Assembly: GCA_016745075.1 (NCBI GenBank)
Contig: JADGDD010000010.1
Coordinates: 62,001-126,000, forward strand
Length of the DNA: 64,000 nt
Source: Planctomycetota bacterium
Lineage (GTDB): Bacteria > Planctomycetota > UBA11346
Direction: 5' to 3'
This document shows, piece by piece, positions 8,757 to 17,967 of the stretch (within the stretch, counting starts at the first letter, position 1; every line of letters starts with the position of its first letter). The position numbers and the translations under genes were made by a program. The notes beneath the pieces were generated by a model. The model saw only the letters and a program-made list of their open reading frames with translations. It searched no databases and had not been told where the DNA came from.

Positions 8757-10715
8757 ATGAAACCACTCTTACGTTGCTGCACTGTTCTGTTGTCATGTGC
8801 TGGCTTACTTGCTGCTGAAGATAAATCTGTTTTTTCTGTGAGTATTCCAGACTGTACAGCCAGCCGTGCTGCTTTTGATGCAAACATTATTGGTCAGGCA
8901 TGGAATGATCCAAGTCTTGATGGCTTTCGAGCATGGGTGCGACAACAATGTCCACAAGCGGAGAAGTCGGCTCTTATTGAACAAGCGTGGGACAACAGTT
9001 CGTCGGCAGTACTATCAGTAGAGCAGGTAGATTCTGAGGTAGCTGTATTTGTGGATATCAAAGGTCAGTTTGAAAATCATCAAGAGATCCAAGAAGTACT
9101 CAACGCGTTACTGTCCAAGGGCGATGCTGATATTTCGGTTAGCCCAACTCACATTATGATTGGTTTACAAGCGCCAAGTAAAACGTTGCCACTGCCTACG
9201 GAATCAGGACAGGGCCTTGTTACACGTTGGAGTAAAGAAGGTATTACTAATATTATTTTGAAAAATATTCCTGAACGAAACAGAAAACAGGCTGAAGAAG
9301 TGTGTAAACATTTGCTCTGTTCTGGAACTGGCCATATTCATTATGGTGTAAATAACATGCATGCAAAAACCATTTTTGAAAATGCAGGGGCTCTTTTTCA
9401 GCCGATAAACACAGGTGTTTTTCAGGCAATACCGGAAGAGGTTGAAAATGTTTTACTCCTTGGAATAGACTTCACAGCATGGTGGGCGGAACATGGTGTC
9501 GCTTTTGTGACATCTATTGCCGAAGAAAAAGGCACTTCGCCTGATGTGTTAATGGCGCAAGCAAATGGCGCAATGATGATGCTTGGTCTCAGTAATGTAG
9601 AAGAACTCACTCAAGCACTTAGCGGAACATGTGCTGTCTTTAGTGGTAGTCCTATTGGCCCCTATCCAAGCATTAATATGCTTGTAGATCGTAGTCCAGC
9701 ACTTGATAAACTTGTAACAGGTTTACTCACTATAGCACGTTGTGAAACGCCAGCAGAAGGCCAATTAGAATTTCTTATGATTAATGGCTGGCATCCACAG
9801 GGCGGTAATATTGTTCCAGGTGGTATTGCTTTTGGCCGTACAGAAAACCAATGGGTTATTGGTCTTGATAGCCAAATGGTCGAGCGCATTATACTGGGTG
9901 AAACTGGTGATTGGTCACAAACAGAAAGTGGTCAACAAGTACAGAAGAGTATAACAAGTGAGAGTGCCTTTTTTGCTACGATGGATTCATCTAGCTTGGC
10001 AACACTGTTGCCACATGCGGCAGGTGGCCTTTCTAATCTTGTAGATAATGGAGCCTTTGGTCACCCGCTTATTCATGCTGCACATAAAATTGCACGGGCG
10101 GCAGGAGCAAATGTGAGTCATGGTTACAAAACTCCACAAGGGTTTGTACTTGAAGGTGAAGGTTTGTTACCAGGAATGTCTGGTGGTGGTGAGGTCGCTA
10201 TTGTAGCGGTTATTGCAGCGATAGCTGTACCAAATCTTTTAGAAAGCCGTATTTCTGCCCAAGAGTCTGCGGCAGCAGTGACTTTGAAGGCGGCGGTTTT
10301 TCCTGCCCAAATAGCCTTCCAGTGCGGCGCTTATGTTGATGATGATGGAGATGGCATAGGAAGTTATACTGATAGTTTTGAGATTTTATCTGGGGGAGAA
10401 ACTGTTGCTAACGGGATTACCTTAACATTGTTGGCACCAACATTCAATGCAGCAATTCCAGAGGTAAGCGGGTATCGGTATAAAATTATCTTACCTGAAG
10501 AAGAAGAAAAACACTGGGCAGCTTTTGCTTGGCCAGTGAGCGGTGATGATGGTAGGCGAACATTTGTCATCACTCAGTCTGGTAATGTGTATACAACCGA
10601 CCCCGGCATGTTTTATTGTGATAAAGAGACGGGCCCAAGCTTAGAAGACCTTAATGAGACCGCATCAACAACAGCGAAGCCTGATCCAACGATATGGACC
10701 CCATACCGTCGTTAA
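8757..10715 (+). CDS. Secreted protein of unknown function with C-terminal pilin-like domain
   Basis: 652 residues. GAAGGA lies 7 bases before the ATG, and a signal peptide (MKPLLRCCTVLLSCAGLLAA) follows. Residues 20 to about 470 match no family I can name. From about residue 478, EVAIVAVIAAIAVPNLLESR resembles the N-terminal helix of a mature type IV pilin or pseudopilin, followed by a globular part with DDDGDGIGSY, a common Asp-rich loop in planctomycete and deltaproteobacterial pseudopilins. There is no prepilin peptidase site before the helix. It therefore looks like a fusion in which the pilin helix became an internal membrane or packing segment. It ends before a bidirectional terminator. 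Confidence 0.75.
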   Translation: MKPLLRCCTVLLSCAGLLAAEDKSVFSVSIPDCTASRAAFDANIIGQAWNDPSLDGFRAWVRQQCPQAEKSALIEQAWDNSSSAVLSVEQVDSEVAVFVDIKGQFENHQEIQEVLNALLSKGDADISVSPTHIMIGLQAPSKTLPLPTESGQGLVTRWSKEGITNIILKNIPERNRKQAEEVCKHLLCSGTGHIHYGVNNMHAKTIFENAGALFQPINTGVFQAIPEEVENVLLLGIDFTAWWAEHGVAFVTSIAEEKGTSPDVLMAQANGAMMMLGLSNVEELTQALSGTCAVFSGSPIGPYPSINMLVDRSPALDKLVTGLLTIARCETPAEGQLEFLMINGWHPQGGNIVPGGIAFGRTENQWVIGLDSQMVERIILGETGDWSQTESGQQVQKSITSESAFFATMDSSSLATLLPHAAGGLSNLVDNGAFGHPLIHAAHKIARAAGANVSHGYKTPQGFVLEGEGLLPGMSGGGEVAIVAVIAAIAVPNLLESRISAQESAAAVTLKAAVFPAQIAFQCGAYVDDDGDGIGSYTDSFEILSGGETVANGITLTLLAPTFNAAIPEVSGYRYKIILPEEEEKHWAAFAWPVSGDDGRRTFVITQSGNVYTTDPGMFYCDKETGPSLEDLNETASTTAKPDPTIWTPYRR

Positions 10716-10772
10716 GGACATGGAATATGTCAGAACTAGACTCAGATTGGGATCGCCGCGCGTCCCAAATAA

Positions 10773-10803
10773 AAAAGGGCTGTCCATTATGGACAGCCCT
10801 TTT
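10773..10803. terminator. Bidirectional rho-independent terminator
   Basis: A 13-bp perfect stem (AAAAGGGCTGTCC paired with GGACAGCCCTTTT) with loop ATTAT. T-runs follow on both strands. It sits between the convergent 8757 gene and typA. Confidence 0.95.
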
Positions 10804-10821
10804 TGTTGTATGATAAGAAAC

Positions 10822-12651
10822 TTATTCAGCGCGTTTGTTACGCTTACGGTCAAGCTCTTTGAGCATAGACTTACGTAGGCGGATACTGACTGGGGTGCAT
10901 TCGACGAATTCATCAGCGCTGATGTATTCGAGCGATTCTTCTAGGCTCATTTTAAGCGCTGGAATAATTTTGATAGCTTCGTCTGCGCCAGAAGAGCGAA
11001 CGTTTGAGTGTTTCTTGCCTTTACTGACGTTCACCATCAAATCGTTTTCTTTGGAATGTTCGCCAACAATTAAGCCTTCATAGACATGTGCGCCAATGTC
11101 GATAAAGAAGGTGCCGCGTTCTTGCAAGTTCCACAGGGCGTAGGCAACCGCTTCGCCTTCGTTCATGCTAATCATTGCGCCATTTTTGTGGCTTTCAATT
11201 TCACCGCGGTGTGGCTCGTAGTCATGAAAAATAGTATTCATGGTTGCTTCGCCTTGGGTGGCTGAGAGCAAGATTGTACGTAAGCCAATTAAGCCACGTG
11301 ATGGAATGGTAAATTCTAAATGTTGCATGCCACCGTCGTCGGCAGGACTCATGCTGACGAGTTCACCACGGCGTTCGAGCATCAGGTTCATGACGCGGCT
11401 AGATTTTTCTTCAGGTACATCAACAACCGCAAGTTCCACAGGCTCTAAACGTTTGCCATGAGAATCTTGTTTGTAAATAACACGTGGTGCGCCAACTTGG
11501 AACTCGGAGCCTTCGCGGCGCATAGTTTCAATAAGTACACTCAGATGCAAAATACCACGGCCACTGACTTCGTAGGTATCTGGTTGTTCAGTTGGCTCAA
11601 TACGCATGGCAACGTTGCGCTCTACTTCGCGCTCTAGGCGAGCAGCAAGTTCACGGCTTTGCAGCGGTTTACCTTCAATGCCGGCCATTGGGCTGGTGGT
11701 TACACCAATTGTCATACGAATAGTTGGTTCATCAATTGGAATTGGTGGTAGTGCTACTGGATGTTCAGTGTCGGTAATGGTATCAGAAATATCAATGCCT
11801 TCGAGACCCGTTATTAAAACAATTTCACCGGCTTCAGCAGATTTGAGCTCTTCTTTGCCAAGACCTTCATAGCGATGAATTTGTAAAACGCGTGAGTTGT
11901 GAGGCACGCTGTCTTCGCCTTTAACAATGGCAACTTGCTGACCAGCAGCAATTTGACCAGCCATAATACGGCCAATGCCAATGCGGCCAACAAAGTCTGA
12001 GTGATCGATATTAGCAATTTGCAATTGTAATGGGTCGTTACGACGAACGGCAGGGCCCGGAATATGTTCAAGAATGCCATCCATTAATGGAGCAAGGTCT
12101 ACATTCTTATCATCAAGGTCAGATTTCATGTAACCATCACGACCAGAGCCGAAGAAGACAGGAAAGTCTAATTGCCAGTCTTCAGCGTTGAGTTCGGCCA
12201 TGAGGTCAAAGACTTCATCAACAATTTCAGTTGGACGACAACCGTTTTTATCAATTTTATTGACTACCACGATAGGCTTGAGGCCATTTTCGATCGCTTT
12301 GCGCAAAACGAAGCGGGTTTGTGGCATCGCACCTTCAAAAGCATCTACCAACAACAATACGCCGTCTGCCATACGCAGCACACGTTCTACTTCACCACCA
12401 AAATCAGCATGGCCTGGGGTATCAATCACATTTAGGCGAACGCCTTTGTAATCAACGGCACAGTTTTTTGCTAAAATGGTAATACCACGCTCGCGTTCTT
12501 GGTCCACGTTATCCATAACGCAGTCATCCATTTGCGCCCGTTCGTGAAAGGTTCCAGCTTGTTGGAAAATACCATCAACGAGGGTTGTCTTTCCGTGGTC
12601 AACATGGGCGATAATAGCAAGGTTGCGGATATCTGTGCGTCGTTCAGTCAT
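10822..12651 (-). CDS. typA: Ribosome-associated GTPase TypA/BipA
   Basis: 609 residues, standard for the family. G1 is AHVDHGKTT (residues 15-23), G2 RGITI, G3 DTPGHADF and G4 NKIDK, followed by the EF-G-like beta-barrel and the BipA C-terminal domain ([22 protein letters not shown]-type regions). It binds 70S ribosomes and assists large-subunit assembly under stress and at low temperature. The start has AAGGA 7 bases upstream. It is a single gene ending at the bidirectional terminator, divergent from the large exported protein. Confidence 0.97.
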   Translation of the reverse strand: MTERRTDIRNLAIIAHVDHGKTTLVDGIFQQAGTFHERAQMDDCVMDNVDQERERGITILAKNCAVDYKGVRLNVIDTPGHADFGGEVERVLRMADGVLLLVDAFEGAMPQTRFVLRKAIENGLKPIVVVNKIDKNGCRPTEIVDEVFDLMAELNAEDWQLDFPVFFGSGRDGYMKSDLDDKNVDLAPLMDGILEHIPGPAVRRNDPLQLQIANIDHSDFVGRIGIGRIMAGQIAAGQQVAIVKGEDSVPHNSRVLQIHRYEGLGKEELKSAEAGEIVLITGLEGIDISDTITDTEHPVALPPIPIDEPTIRMTIGVTTSPMAGIEGKPLQSRELAARLEREVERNVAMRIEPTEQPDTYEVSGRGILHLSVLIETMRREGSEFQVGAPRVIYKQDSHGKRLEPVELAVVDVPEEKSSRVMNLMLERRGELVSMSPADDGGMQHLEFTIPSRGLIGLRTILLSATQGEATMNTIFHDYEPHRGEIESHKNGAMISMNEGEAVAYALWNLQERGTFFIDIGAHVYEGLIVGEHSKENDLMVNVSKGKKHSNVRSSGADEAIKIIPALKMSLEESLEYISADEFVECTPVSIRLRKSMLKELDRKRNKRAE

Positions 12652-12781
12652 AGCGTTCCTTATATTGGGGGCGTGTAATAGCGTGTCATCTGCATTTGGA
12701 AAGCAGTGATTTTTGTACCGATCCCTCCTTGTCGGTCTGCGTTTTATCTATCATTATCCACCTCCATCGGAGAACTCATCT

Positions 12782-15700
12782 ATGTCAGCCCGTTTGAAAC
12801 AACTCATTCTCTCGTCTACCCTGCTTGCTTTAGTGAGTACTCCTGTGTGGAGCGAGGATGCAGATAGCACACAAGTATTGCAACAGAAAGATGTTACAGA
12901 AAACACCACCAGTGAATCTGTAGACAATGTGGTTAAAGACCTGACGCCATTCTTAGCAGAACTTCCCGGTCTTGTTAACACAGATGGGACTTTCTCTTGG
13001 GTATCAACGGACGAAACCGCCCACATTTCTTATCCTATACAAGATGCGACTGATAGCACTTTTGAGCTGAAAACGTCTACTGGCCCTGTTTTGATTGAGC
13101 ATGATTTGCTCTCTGAACATAACCCAGACACAGCTCTCGCAGACCTTCATGCATTGATGATGGTTTGCGAGCAGAACAAACTTGTCTTAGTTGATGAGCA
13201 ACACTTGCTCTTTGATTATTCTCCTATTGCTGGGCCACGCCTGAAGAGTGACCTCTATTACGTGATTCCAGAAGGGGTGCTGACAAAGGTAGAGACAGAA
13301 GCCTTAGATCCTTTACCCCTGCAAGATAAAATTGCAGGCAGCGTTAGTGATTTAACACCGCTCTTAGATGACCTACAAGATCAAAACAAACTCAAGCCCA
13401 TTGCTCGACAAGCTATAGATGCCATGCTTGGTACCGTACATGATATGGATGGGGCTGAAGAGTTTGACCAATTTCCGCCAAGTTTTGCTCGTCGTGTTAT
13501 TCGCCATGGCTGGTTACAAGAGTCTTTCGGTACTAATGAAGCAACCGCAGCCATAGAAGCAGCCGTGCGTCAGGCCGAACAATTGCACACCACTGTTCAT
13601 TATACTGACGGTAAAGGACAACATCTAGAACATGTTGGTAATGTTTTTCATAATGGATTGTGGACACTGCGAACCACCACCCGCACGGTGTGGACGGCTA
13701 GCATTCCGGAACCAGAATTTAACCAACGTGCTCATAGTGTCTTGTCTGATTGTTATGTTTTGTTGGAATCAGCGCCCGGCATAGACCCCGTTGCTGCCTG
13801 TCCAGATATAGAACAATTGCGTTCGATCCGCTTGATGGGTCCAGAAGGTCTATTGGCGAGTTGGTCAAACGAAGATGGCTTTTCAGCGGATGAAGAAAGC
13901 TGGCGTTCATATTTCCCCATGCAAATGGGCGGTGATATTGCCAAGGCTTTATTTCCACCGCATATCGCGCTTGCGAATCCGCAGGGTGACGTGGCCCATC
14001 TTATTACTCAGCATGGCATAGTAACGCCACCAAAAAACAATTCCGCAGAAGATGCCGAGCAATTTTTGAAAACTGCGGCAGAAGTGTTGCCAGATGCTGC
14101 GTATCTAGACCTATTCGGTCAATACATGTTTATTTATACCTATGATAGTCCAGACACGGCTCAGCCATTATTGCTTGGTAATCGAGAATTTTCTGGCGAC
14201 ATTCATCAAACAGCATGGGAAACCATCGCAACTGTTGCTGGTGGCCAATGCCGTGGTGACTGCGATGATCTTTCTGAAGTGTATCATAATATTGCTACGC
14301 GGCAGGGTCGTTTGCCGCATGTTATTAGTTTGCCCGGTCATGCTGCCTGTGCGTGGGCAGAGCAGCATGATGATGGCTGGCATATGTTTATTATGCAAAC
14401 GGGTCCAACCTATGAATTTATTGCGGACACCTTGCAAGGCGCATTGGCAGCAGGGTATAAACATTTCGATGAAAACGATACCTTTGATCCTAACGGCTTG
14501 GGTTTATTATTACGTTTTTCTGGTGAAAATACTCGTTCTAGCTGGCGTTTAAGTTATCGCATTTTCTCAGAAAAAAAATATGCAGCTACTATGATAGATG
14601 TGCAGCGTGATTGGCATTTCCAAACCTACCAACGCGCTATTCATAAAATGTTAGACATGATAGAATCTGGAGACGAAGATACTGCAAACTATAGAGAATT
14701 ATCAGGCCTCTATAATTTTACCGGTCAGTATGAGCTTGCTGCAAAATATCATGAAGAAGCGATAACGCGTACACCAGAAGCCAGTAGTAAATTATTTATG
14801 TCGTTGGAGTTACTTGATCATCTGTCTAAAGCAGGTGCACAAGAACGTGTGCGCGAAGTATCTTACGATATTTTAGATACTCAGTTACCGGCACTCAAAG
14901 AGACTATTGGTGGTGCTTCTTTAAATGTTGCCCTACAAATGGCAGGCACTCTTGCTCACCAAGGTGAAACTGACTTAGCGATGAAAGCACTCAACCAGTA
15001 TGCGACTGATGACATACTCAATATTATTAAGCGCTTGGTTGCTTACTGTGACAATGATTTTAATAAAGACCAATGGCAATTTAGTGGCCAAATAGAAAGT
15101 ATGCGCCGTGCTGCTCGCATGTGGACACGAGCTGCTCTCAGACTTCTTGAGCAGAGTGATGTAGATGCTTTACCGCACAATCGTCGTTATATTAAACTTA
15201 TGCGCGCTTTGCAAAGTTATATAGACGGGCTGGTTGGTTACGACATTGATGACGATACAGATATTCTTTTGCGTTATGAATTGATAGGTCGTTACCATAC
15301 GCTTGTGCACGGGCTTGATGCATACATTGAAGCAGTCGCGGCTGTAGATTTTCCTACGAATATTCGCATCAAACATAATGAACGTGTTGCTGGATTCTAT
15401 CAAGCACGAGTGGATGCTCGCTGGGTGAAAGCTAGCGTTTCATTTTGGTGGGGACTCATCACCGACCAACTTGATCAGCGCAAAGACACTGTAGACACTG
15501 TCCGCATACAAAAACTAACCGATAACCTTTTAGCTGCGGATGCTTTCTGTACAGAAAAAAATATGCATAATCACCGTAGTTTACTTGCAGCCCATACCGG
15601 TCGTTTAGTGCACGCACTCGTTACCGAAGACGAAGCAGCCTTGCGGAGTATCTTACAAACCGTCAAACATGATAATGATAAACGTCAACGAGACGACACT

Positions 15701-15943
15701 GCTCAATGGATTGGCGATACCGCTCGTGTCCTATCCGACGAATGGTTTGATCGTGTCATGGTTATCTGGACGGAAGAGCTCGACTATAAACCAAAATATT
15801 ACTGGATAGCTTGGCGCGCTGCTCTCAACCATGCTACTGATAAAGCTCTACGGGTAGCTGCGATAGCCGCCGAACGTTTTAAAGACGATCCAGCATTTAC
15901 CGAAGAGTATAATTTTATGAAAAAATTATTTGTAGAAGAATAA
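12782..15943 (+). CDS. Large exported protein with transglutaminase-like core and TPR-like C-terminal half
   Basis: 1053 residues from the ATG that follows CGGAGAA. A signal peptide (MSARLKQLILSSTLLALVST) ends before SEDAD. At about residues 488-545, GQCRGDCDDLSEVYHNIA and SLPGHAACAW resemble the Cys and His regions of the transglutaminase-like (papain-fold) superfamily, with Cys in GDCDD as the likely nucleophile. The C-terminal half is helical with a TPR-like motif (YRELSGLYNFTGQYELAAKYHEEAI). It could be a periplasmic cysteine protease or cross-linking enzyme. No specific family is recognised. It has no operon partner; a weak terminator follows. Confidence 0.7.
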   Translation: MSARLKQLILSSTLLALVSTPVWSEDADSTQVLQQKDVTENTTSESVDNVVKDLTPFLAELPGLVNTDGTFSWVSTDETAHISYPIQDATDSTFELKTSTGPVLIEHDLLSEHNPDTALADLHALMMVCEQNKLVLVDEQHLLFDYSPIAGPRLKSDLYYVIPEGVLTKVETEALDPLPLQDKIAGSVSDLTPLLDDLQDQNKLKPIARQAIDAMLGTVHDMDGAEEFDQFPPSFARRVIRHGWLQESFGTNEATAAIEAAVRQAEQLHTTVHYTDGKGQHLEHVGNVFHNGLWTLRTTTRTVWTASIPEPEFNQRAHSVLSDCYVLLESAPGIDPVAACPDIEQLRSIRLMGPEGLLASWSNEDGFSADEESWRSYFPMQMGGDIAKALFPPHIALANPQGDVAHLITQHGIVTPPKNNSAEDAEQFLKTAAEVLPDAAYLDLFGQYMFIYTYDSPDTAQPLLLGNREFSGDIHQTAWETIATVAGGQCRGDCDDLSEVYHNIATRQGRLPHVISLPGHAACAWAEQHDDGWHMFIMQTGPTYEFIADTLQGALAAGYKHFDENDTFDPNGLGLLLRFSGENTRSSWRLSYRIFSEKKYAATMIDVQRDWHFQTYQRAIHKMLDMIESGDEDTANYRELSGLYNFTGQYELAAKYHEEAITRTPEASSKLFMSLELLDHLSKAGAQERVREVSYDILDTQLPALKETIGGASLNVALQMAGTLAHQGETDLAMKALNQYATDDILNIIKRLVAYCDNDFNKDQWQFSGQIESMRRAARMWTRAALRLLEQSDVDALPHNRRYIKLMRALQSYIDGLVGYDIDDDTDILLRYELIGRYHTLVHGLDAYIEAVAAVDFPTNIRIKHNERVAGFYQARVDARWVKASVSFWWGLITDQLDQRKDTVDTVRIQKLTDNLLAADAFCTEKNMHNHRSLLAAHTGRLVHALVTEDEAALRSILQTVKHDNDKRQRDDTAQWIGDTARVLSDEWFDRVMVIWTEELDYKPKYYWIAWRAALNHATDKALRVAAIAAERFKDDPAFTEEYNFMKKLFVEE

Positions 15944-15973
15944 AAACAACACTGTGTAGCACTGGTGTTGTTT
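15944..15973. terminator. Probable terminator between convergent genes
   Basis: AAACAACAC (15944-15952) pairs with GTGTTGTTT (15965-15973), a 9-bp stem with a 12-base loop directly after the stop of the 12782 gene. It is AT-rich, so efficiency is uncertain. Confidence 0.6.
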
Positions 15974-15995
15974 CATTCACGATGTTGATACATAT

Positions 15996-17012
15996 TTATA
16001 GTGTTATGGCAAAAGATGTACCTGCTGGTCCAGTTTCCAGAAGGTGCATCTCTGCGTGTATTTCTTGAGTAAGGGCTACACAGAGTGGTAAGCCAAGGCC
16101 AAATCCTGGTTGGTCTGGTGGGATGTGGCCATTGCGCAGACCGTTGCGGAGATGTTCTGCAAGTTCGGTAGATATGCCGGGGCCATTATCTGAAATGGTG
16201 AAACATAATGTTGTGTCTTGTTGTTCGGCGGACAGCTGAATGTTTGTCGCCTGTTGGTGCAGTGCATTTGCGGCAAGGTTAATGAGAATACGAGTGAGGG
16301 TGGTTGCAGGAAGGACACAAGTTATGGCAGGCGCAGTCGTCTGAATAATATTTTCTGGCGCAGCAAGCAAGTCATCTATTTGCTGAAGAAATGTATCAAG
16401 CTGAACACGTACCCGTTCATCATGGGCTGTGCCAGCTGTCTCTGCGGCAAGCGCAACCATTAACCGTAAGCGTTGTTGTACATCTTGCAGAGTGGTTAGG
16501 CAGTCAGTCAATTTGTTGGCAGGAGTGTGTTGCTTACCTTGTTGATCAAGTTGGGTCGCAATACGTTCTAGAGGGTGTTCCAGTTCGGCGCTTACTTGGC
16601 GAATAAAACGCCGGAATAAGATGAGCACTTGTTCTTGTTTGTGAAGAGCAGATGCGGCTTCTTGATGGAGAGCCTGCTCTTTTTTTAGTAACTCATTTAA
16701 TGCGGTGGCTAAATCATCTGCTTCCAATAAAGAACTTTGCGGAAAGGTGCTACCGTCATGTGGGTCTCGTTGTGTACACATATGTGCTAAGTCATGAATC
16801 GGTTGTATCCATTGCCAGACCAACCATGAACTGACCAGCATAATTAATAAGGCAGCGGCAAAGCCACTAATCAGCAACATGGTTACATATGGAAGTCCAG
16901 CAAACTCTTTGCTATGAACATACATACCAACACCAATGCATGCCGCTGTTGTCAGAGCAACAGAGACACAGGTCAGGGCAATAAGTCGAACAGATAAACT
17001 ACTACGTGTCAT
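15996..17012 (-). CDS. Membrane histidine-kinase-like protein with degenerate phospho-acceptor site
   Basis: 338 residues from the ATG at 17012. Two membrane segments (about 8-30 and 43-65) and a HAMP-like linker precede a coiled-coil dimerisation region. In the H-box the usual SHELRTPL is replaced by SAELEHPL, so the phospho-acceptor His is Ala142, although a His sits at 146. The ATPase domain is intact: N-box NLAANAL, G1 DNGPGIS, G2 GFGLGL. It overlaps the upstream kinase by 11 bp and is the last gene of the regulator-kinase-kinase operon. It may be a pseudokinase, a phosphatase or a partner for heterodimers with the first kinase. An in-frame GTG at 17075 is a less likely start. Confidence 0.85.
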   Translation of the reverse strand: MTRSSLSVRLIALTCVSVALTTAACIGVGMYVHSKEFAGLPYVTMLLISGFAAALLIMLVSSWLVWQWIQPIHDLAHMCTQRDPHDGSTFPQSSLLEADDLATALNELLKKEQALHQEAASALHKQEQVLILFRRFIRQVSAELEHPLERIATQLDQQGKQHTPANKLTDCLTTLQDVQQRLRLMVALAAETAGTAHDERVRVQLDTFLQQIDDLLAAPENIIQTTAPAITCVLPATTLTRILINLAANALHQQATNIQLSAEQQDTTLCFTISDNGPGISTELAEHLRNGLRNGHIPPDQPGFGLGLPLCVALTQEIHAEMHLLETGPAGTSFAITL

Positions 17013-17967
17013 AATTCGGTGCTGCCGTCGGTGTTTGAGGAAGGTGTATAGTGAAAACTGTTCCCGTTTCATCACTGCTTACAGTTAACTCTGCGCCCAT
17101 GTGTTCAGCAGAGGCATGCGCTAAACAGAGGCCAATACCGCGAACTGGCGGTTGCCCAGCTTGTGAGATATGAGAACTTCGTTTGCTTGAATAAAATGGA
17201 TCAAAAATATGAGCAAGTTGTTCGCTATCAATTGGTGCACCAAAATTATGAACGGTTATTCCTAACTGTTCATCAAGGCGAATGGTAATGACTCGTTCTG
17301 TTTCTGGTAGATGGACAGTGGCTTCTACGGCATTTTTTATCACGTTGACTAAAATTAGTCGTAAACCATTTGGGTCGGCGTGCAAACAATATGCATCTGA
17401 ATTATGTGGATGCCACTCTATACGCGTTTCAGCAAAACGTAGCCACATTTCGCGTTCGCTTAATAAGGTGGTCATAAATGCATTCATGTGAATAGGTTCA
17501 ACTCGAATGTCGCGTGAGCGAGCAGCAAGCATTTGTAAATGTTCAATAATACTGGTCATGGTGAGCACACTACGACCAATTTGATTCAAGGTTTGTTCAA
17601 CATGTTCCGCGCTTGGTTCTTTGCCAATTTGCCGAAGAAAATGTAAGCCTTCCACGCTCACCCGAGCAACAGATAAAGGCTGTCCCAATTCATGTGCAAG
17701 ACCTCCAGCAAGAGCGATAAGCCTTTGGTGTTGGTTGCTGTCTGTGGGTGCAGGGGAAGGGGGGTCATCCTGTTTGTAACTTTGTAAAGCGTGCACCGCT
17801 AATAGTGCGCAAAAAGGGCCTGGCAATACAATGGGCATCAGCATCCACGGATTTAAAGCGGCGGTATTGCCAATGGTTAAAAGTACCCAAACCCAGATAA
17901 TGGTTGGACCAAGCGTGGTGAGTATCATCAATAAAATAAAGAGGCGACGGAGGTCAGTGGGTATCAT
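17002..17967 (-). CDS. Membrane sensor histidine kinase, NtrB/PilS-like
   Basis: 321 residues. Two N-terminal membrane segments (about 9-30 and 42-62) with almost no periplasmic loop suggest sensing within the membrane. The H-box GGLAHELGQPL carries phospho-acceptor His92. The ATPase domain has N-box NVIKNAVEA, a relaxed G1 (HNFGAPI, Asn for the usual Asp), FDPFYSSK and G2 GIGLCLA. It overlaps the upstream response regulator by 14 bp and the downstream kinase-like gene by 11 bp, so the three are one translational unit. It is the likely phosphodonor of the sigma54 regulator. Confidence 0.92.
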   Translation of the reverse strand: MIPTDLRRLFILLMILTTLGPTIIWVWVLLTIGNTAALNPWMLMPIVLPGPFCALLAVHALQSYKQDDPPSPAPTDSNQHQRLIALAGGLAHELGQPLSVARVSVEGLHFLRQIGKEPSAEHVEQTLNQIGRSVLTMTSIIEHLQMLAARSRDIRVEPIHMNAFMTTLLSEREMWLRFAETRIEWHPHNSDAYCLHADPNGLRLILVNVIKNAVEATVHLPETERVITIRLDEQLGITVHNFGAPIDSEQLAHIFDPFYSSKRSSHISQAGQPPVRGIGLCLAHASAEHMGAELTVSSDETGTVFTIHLPQTPTAAPNYDT

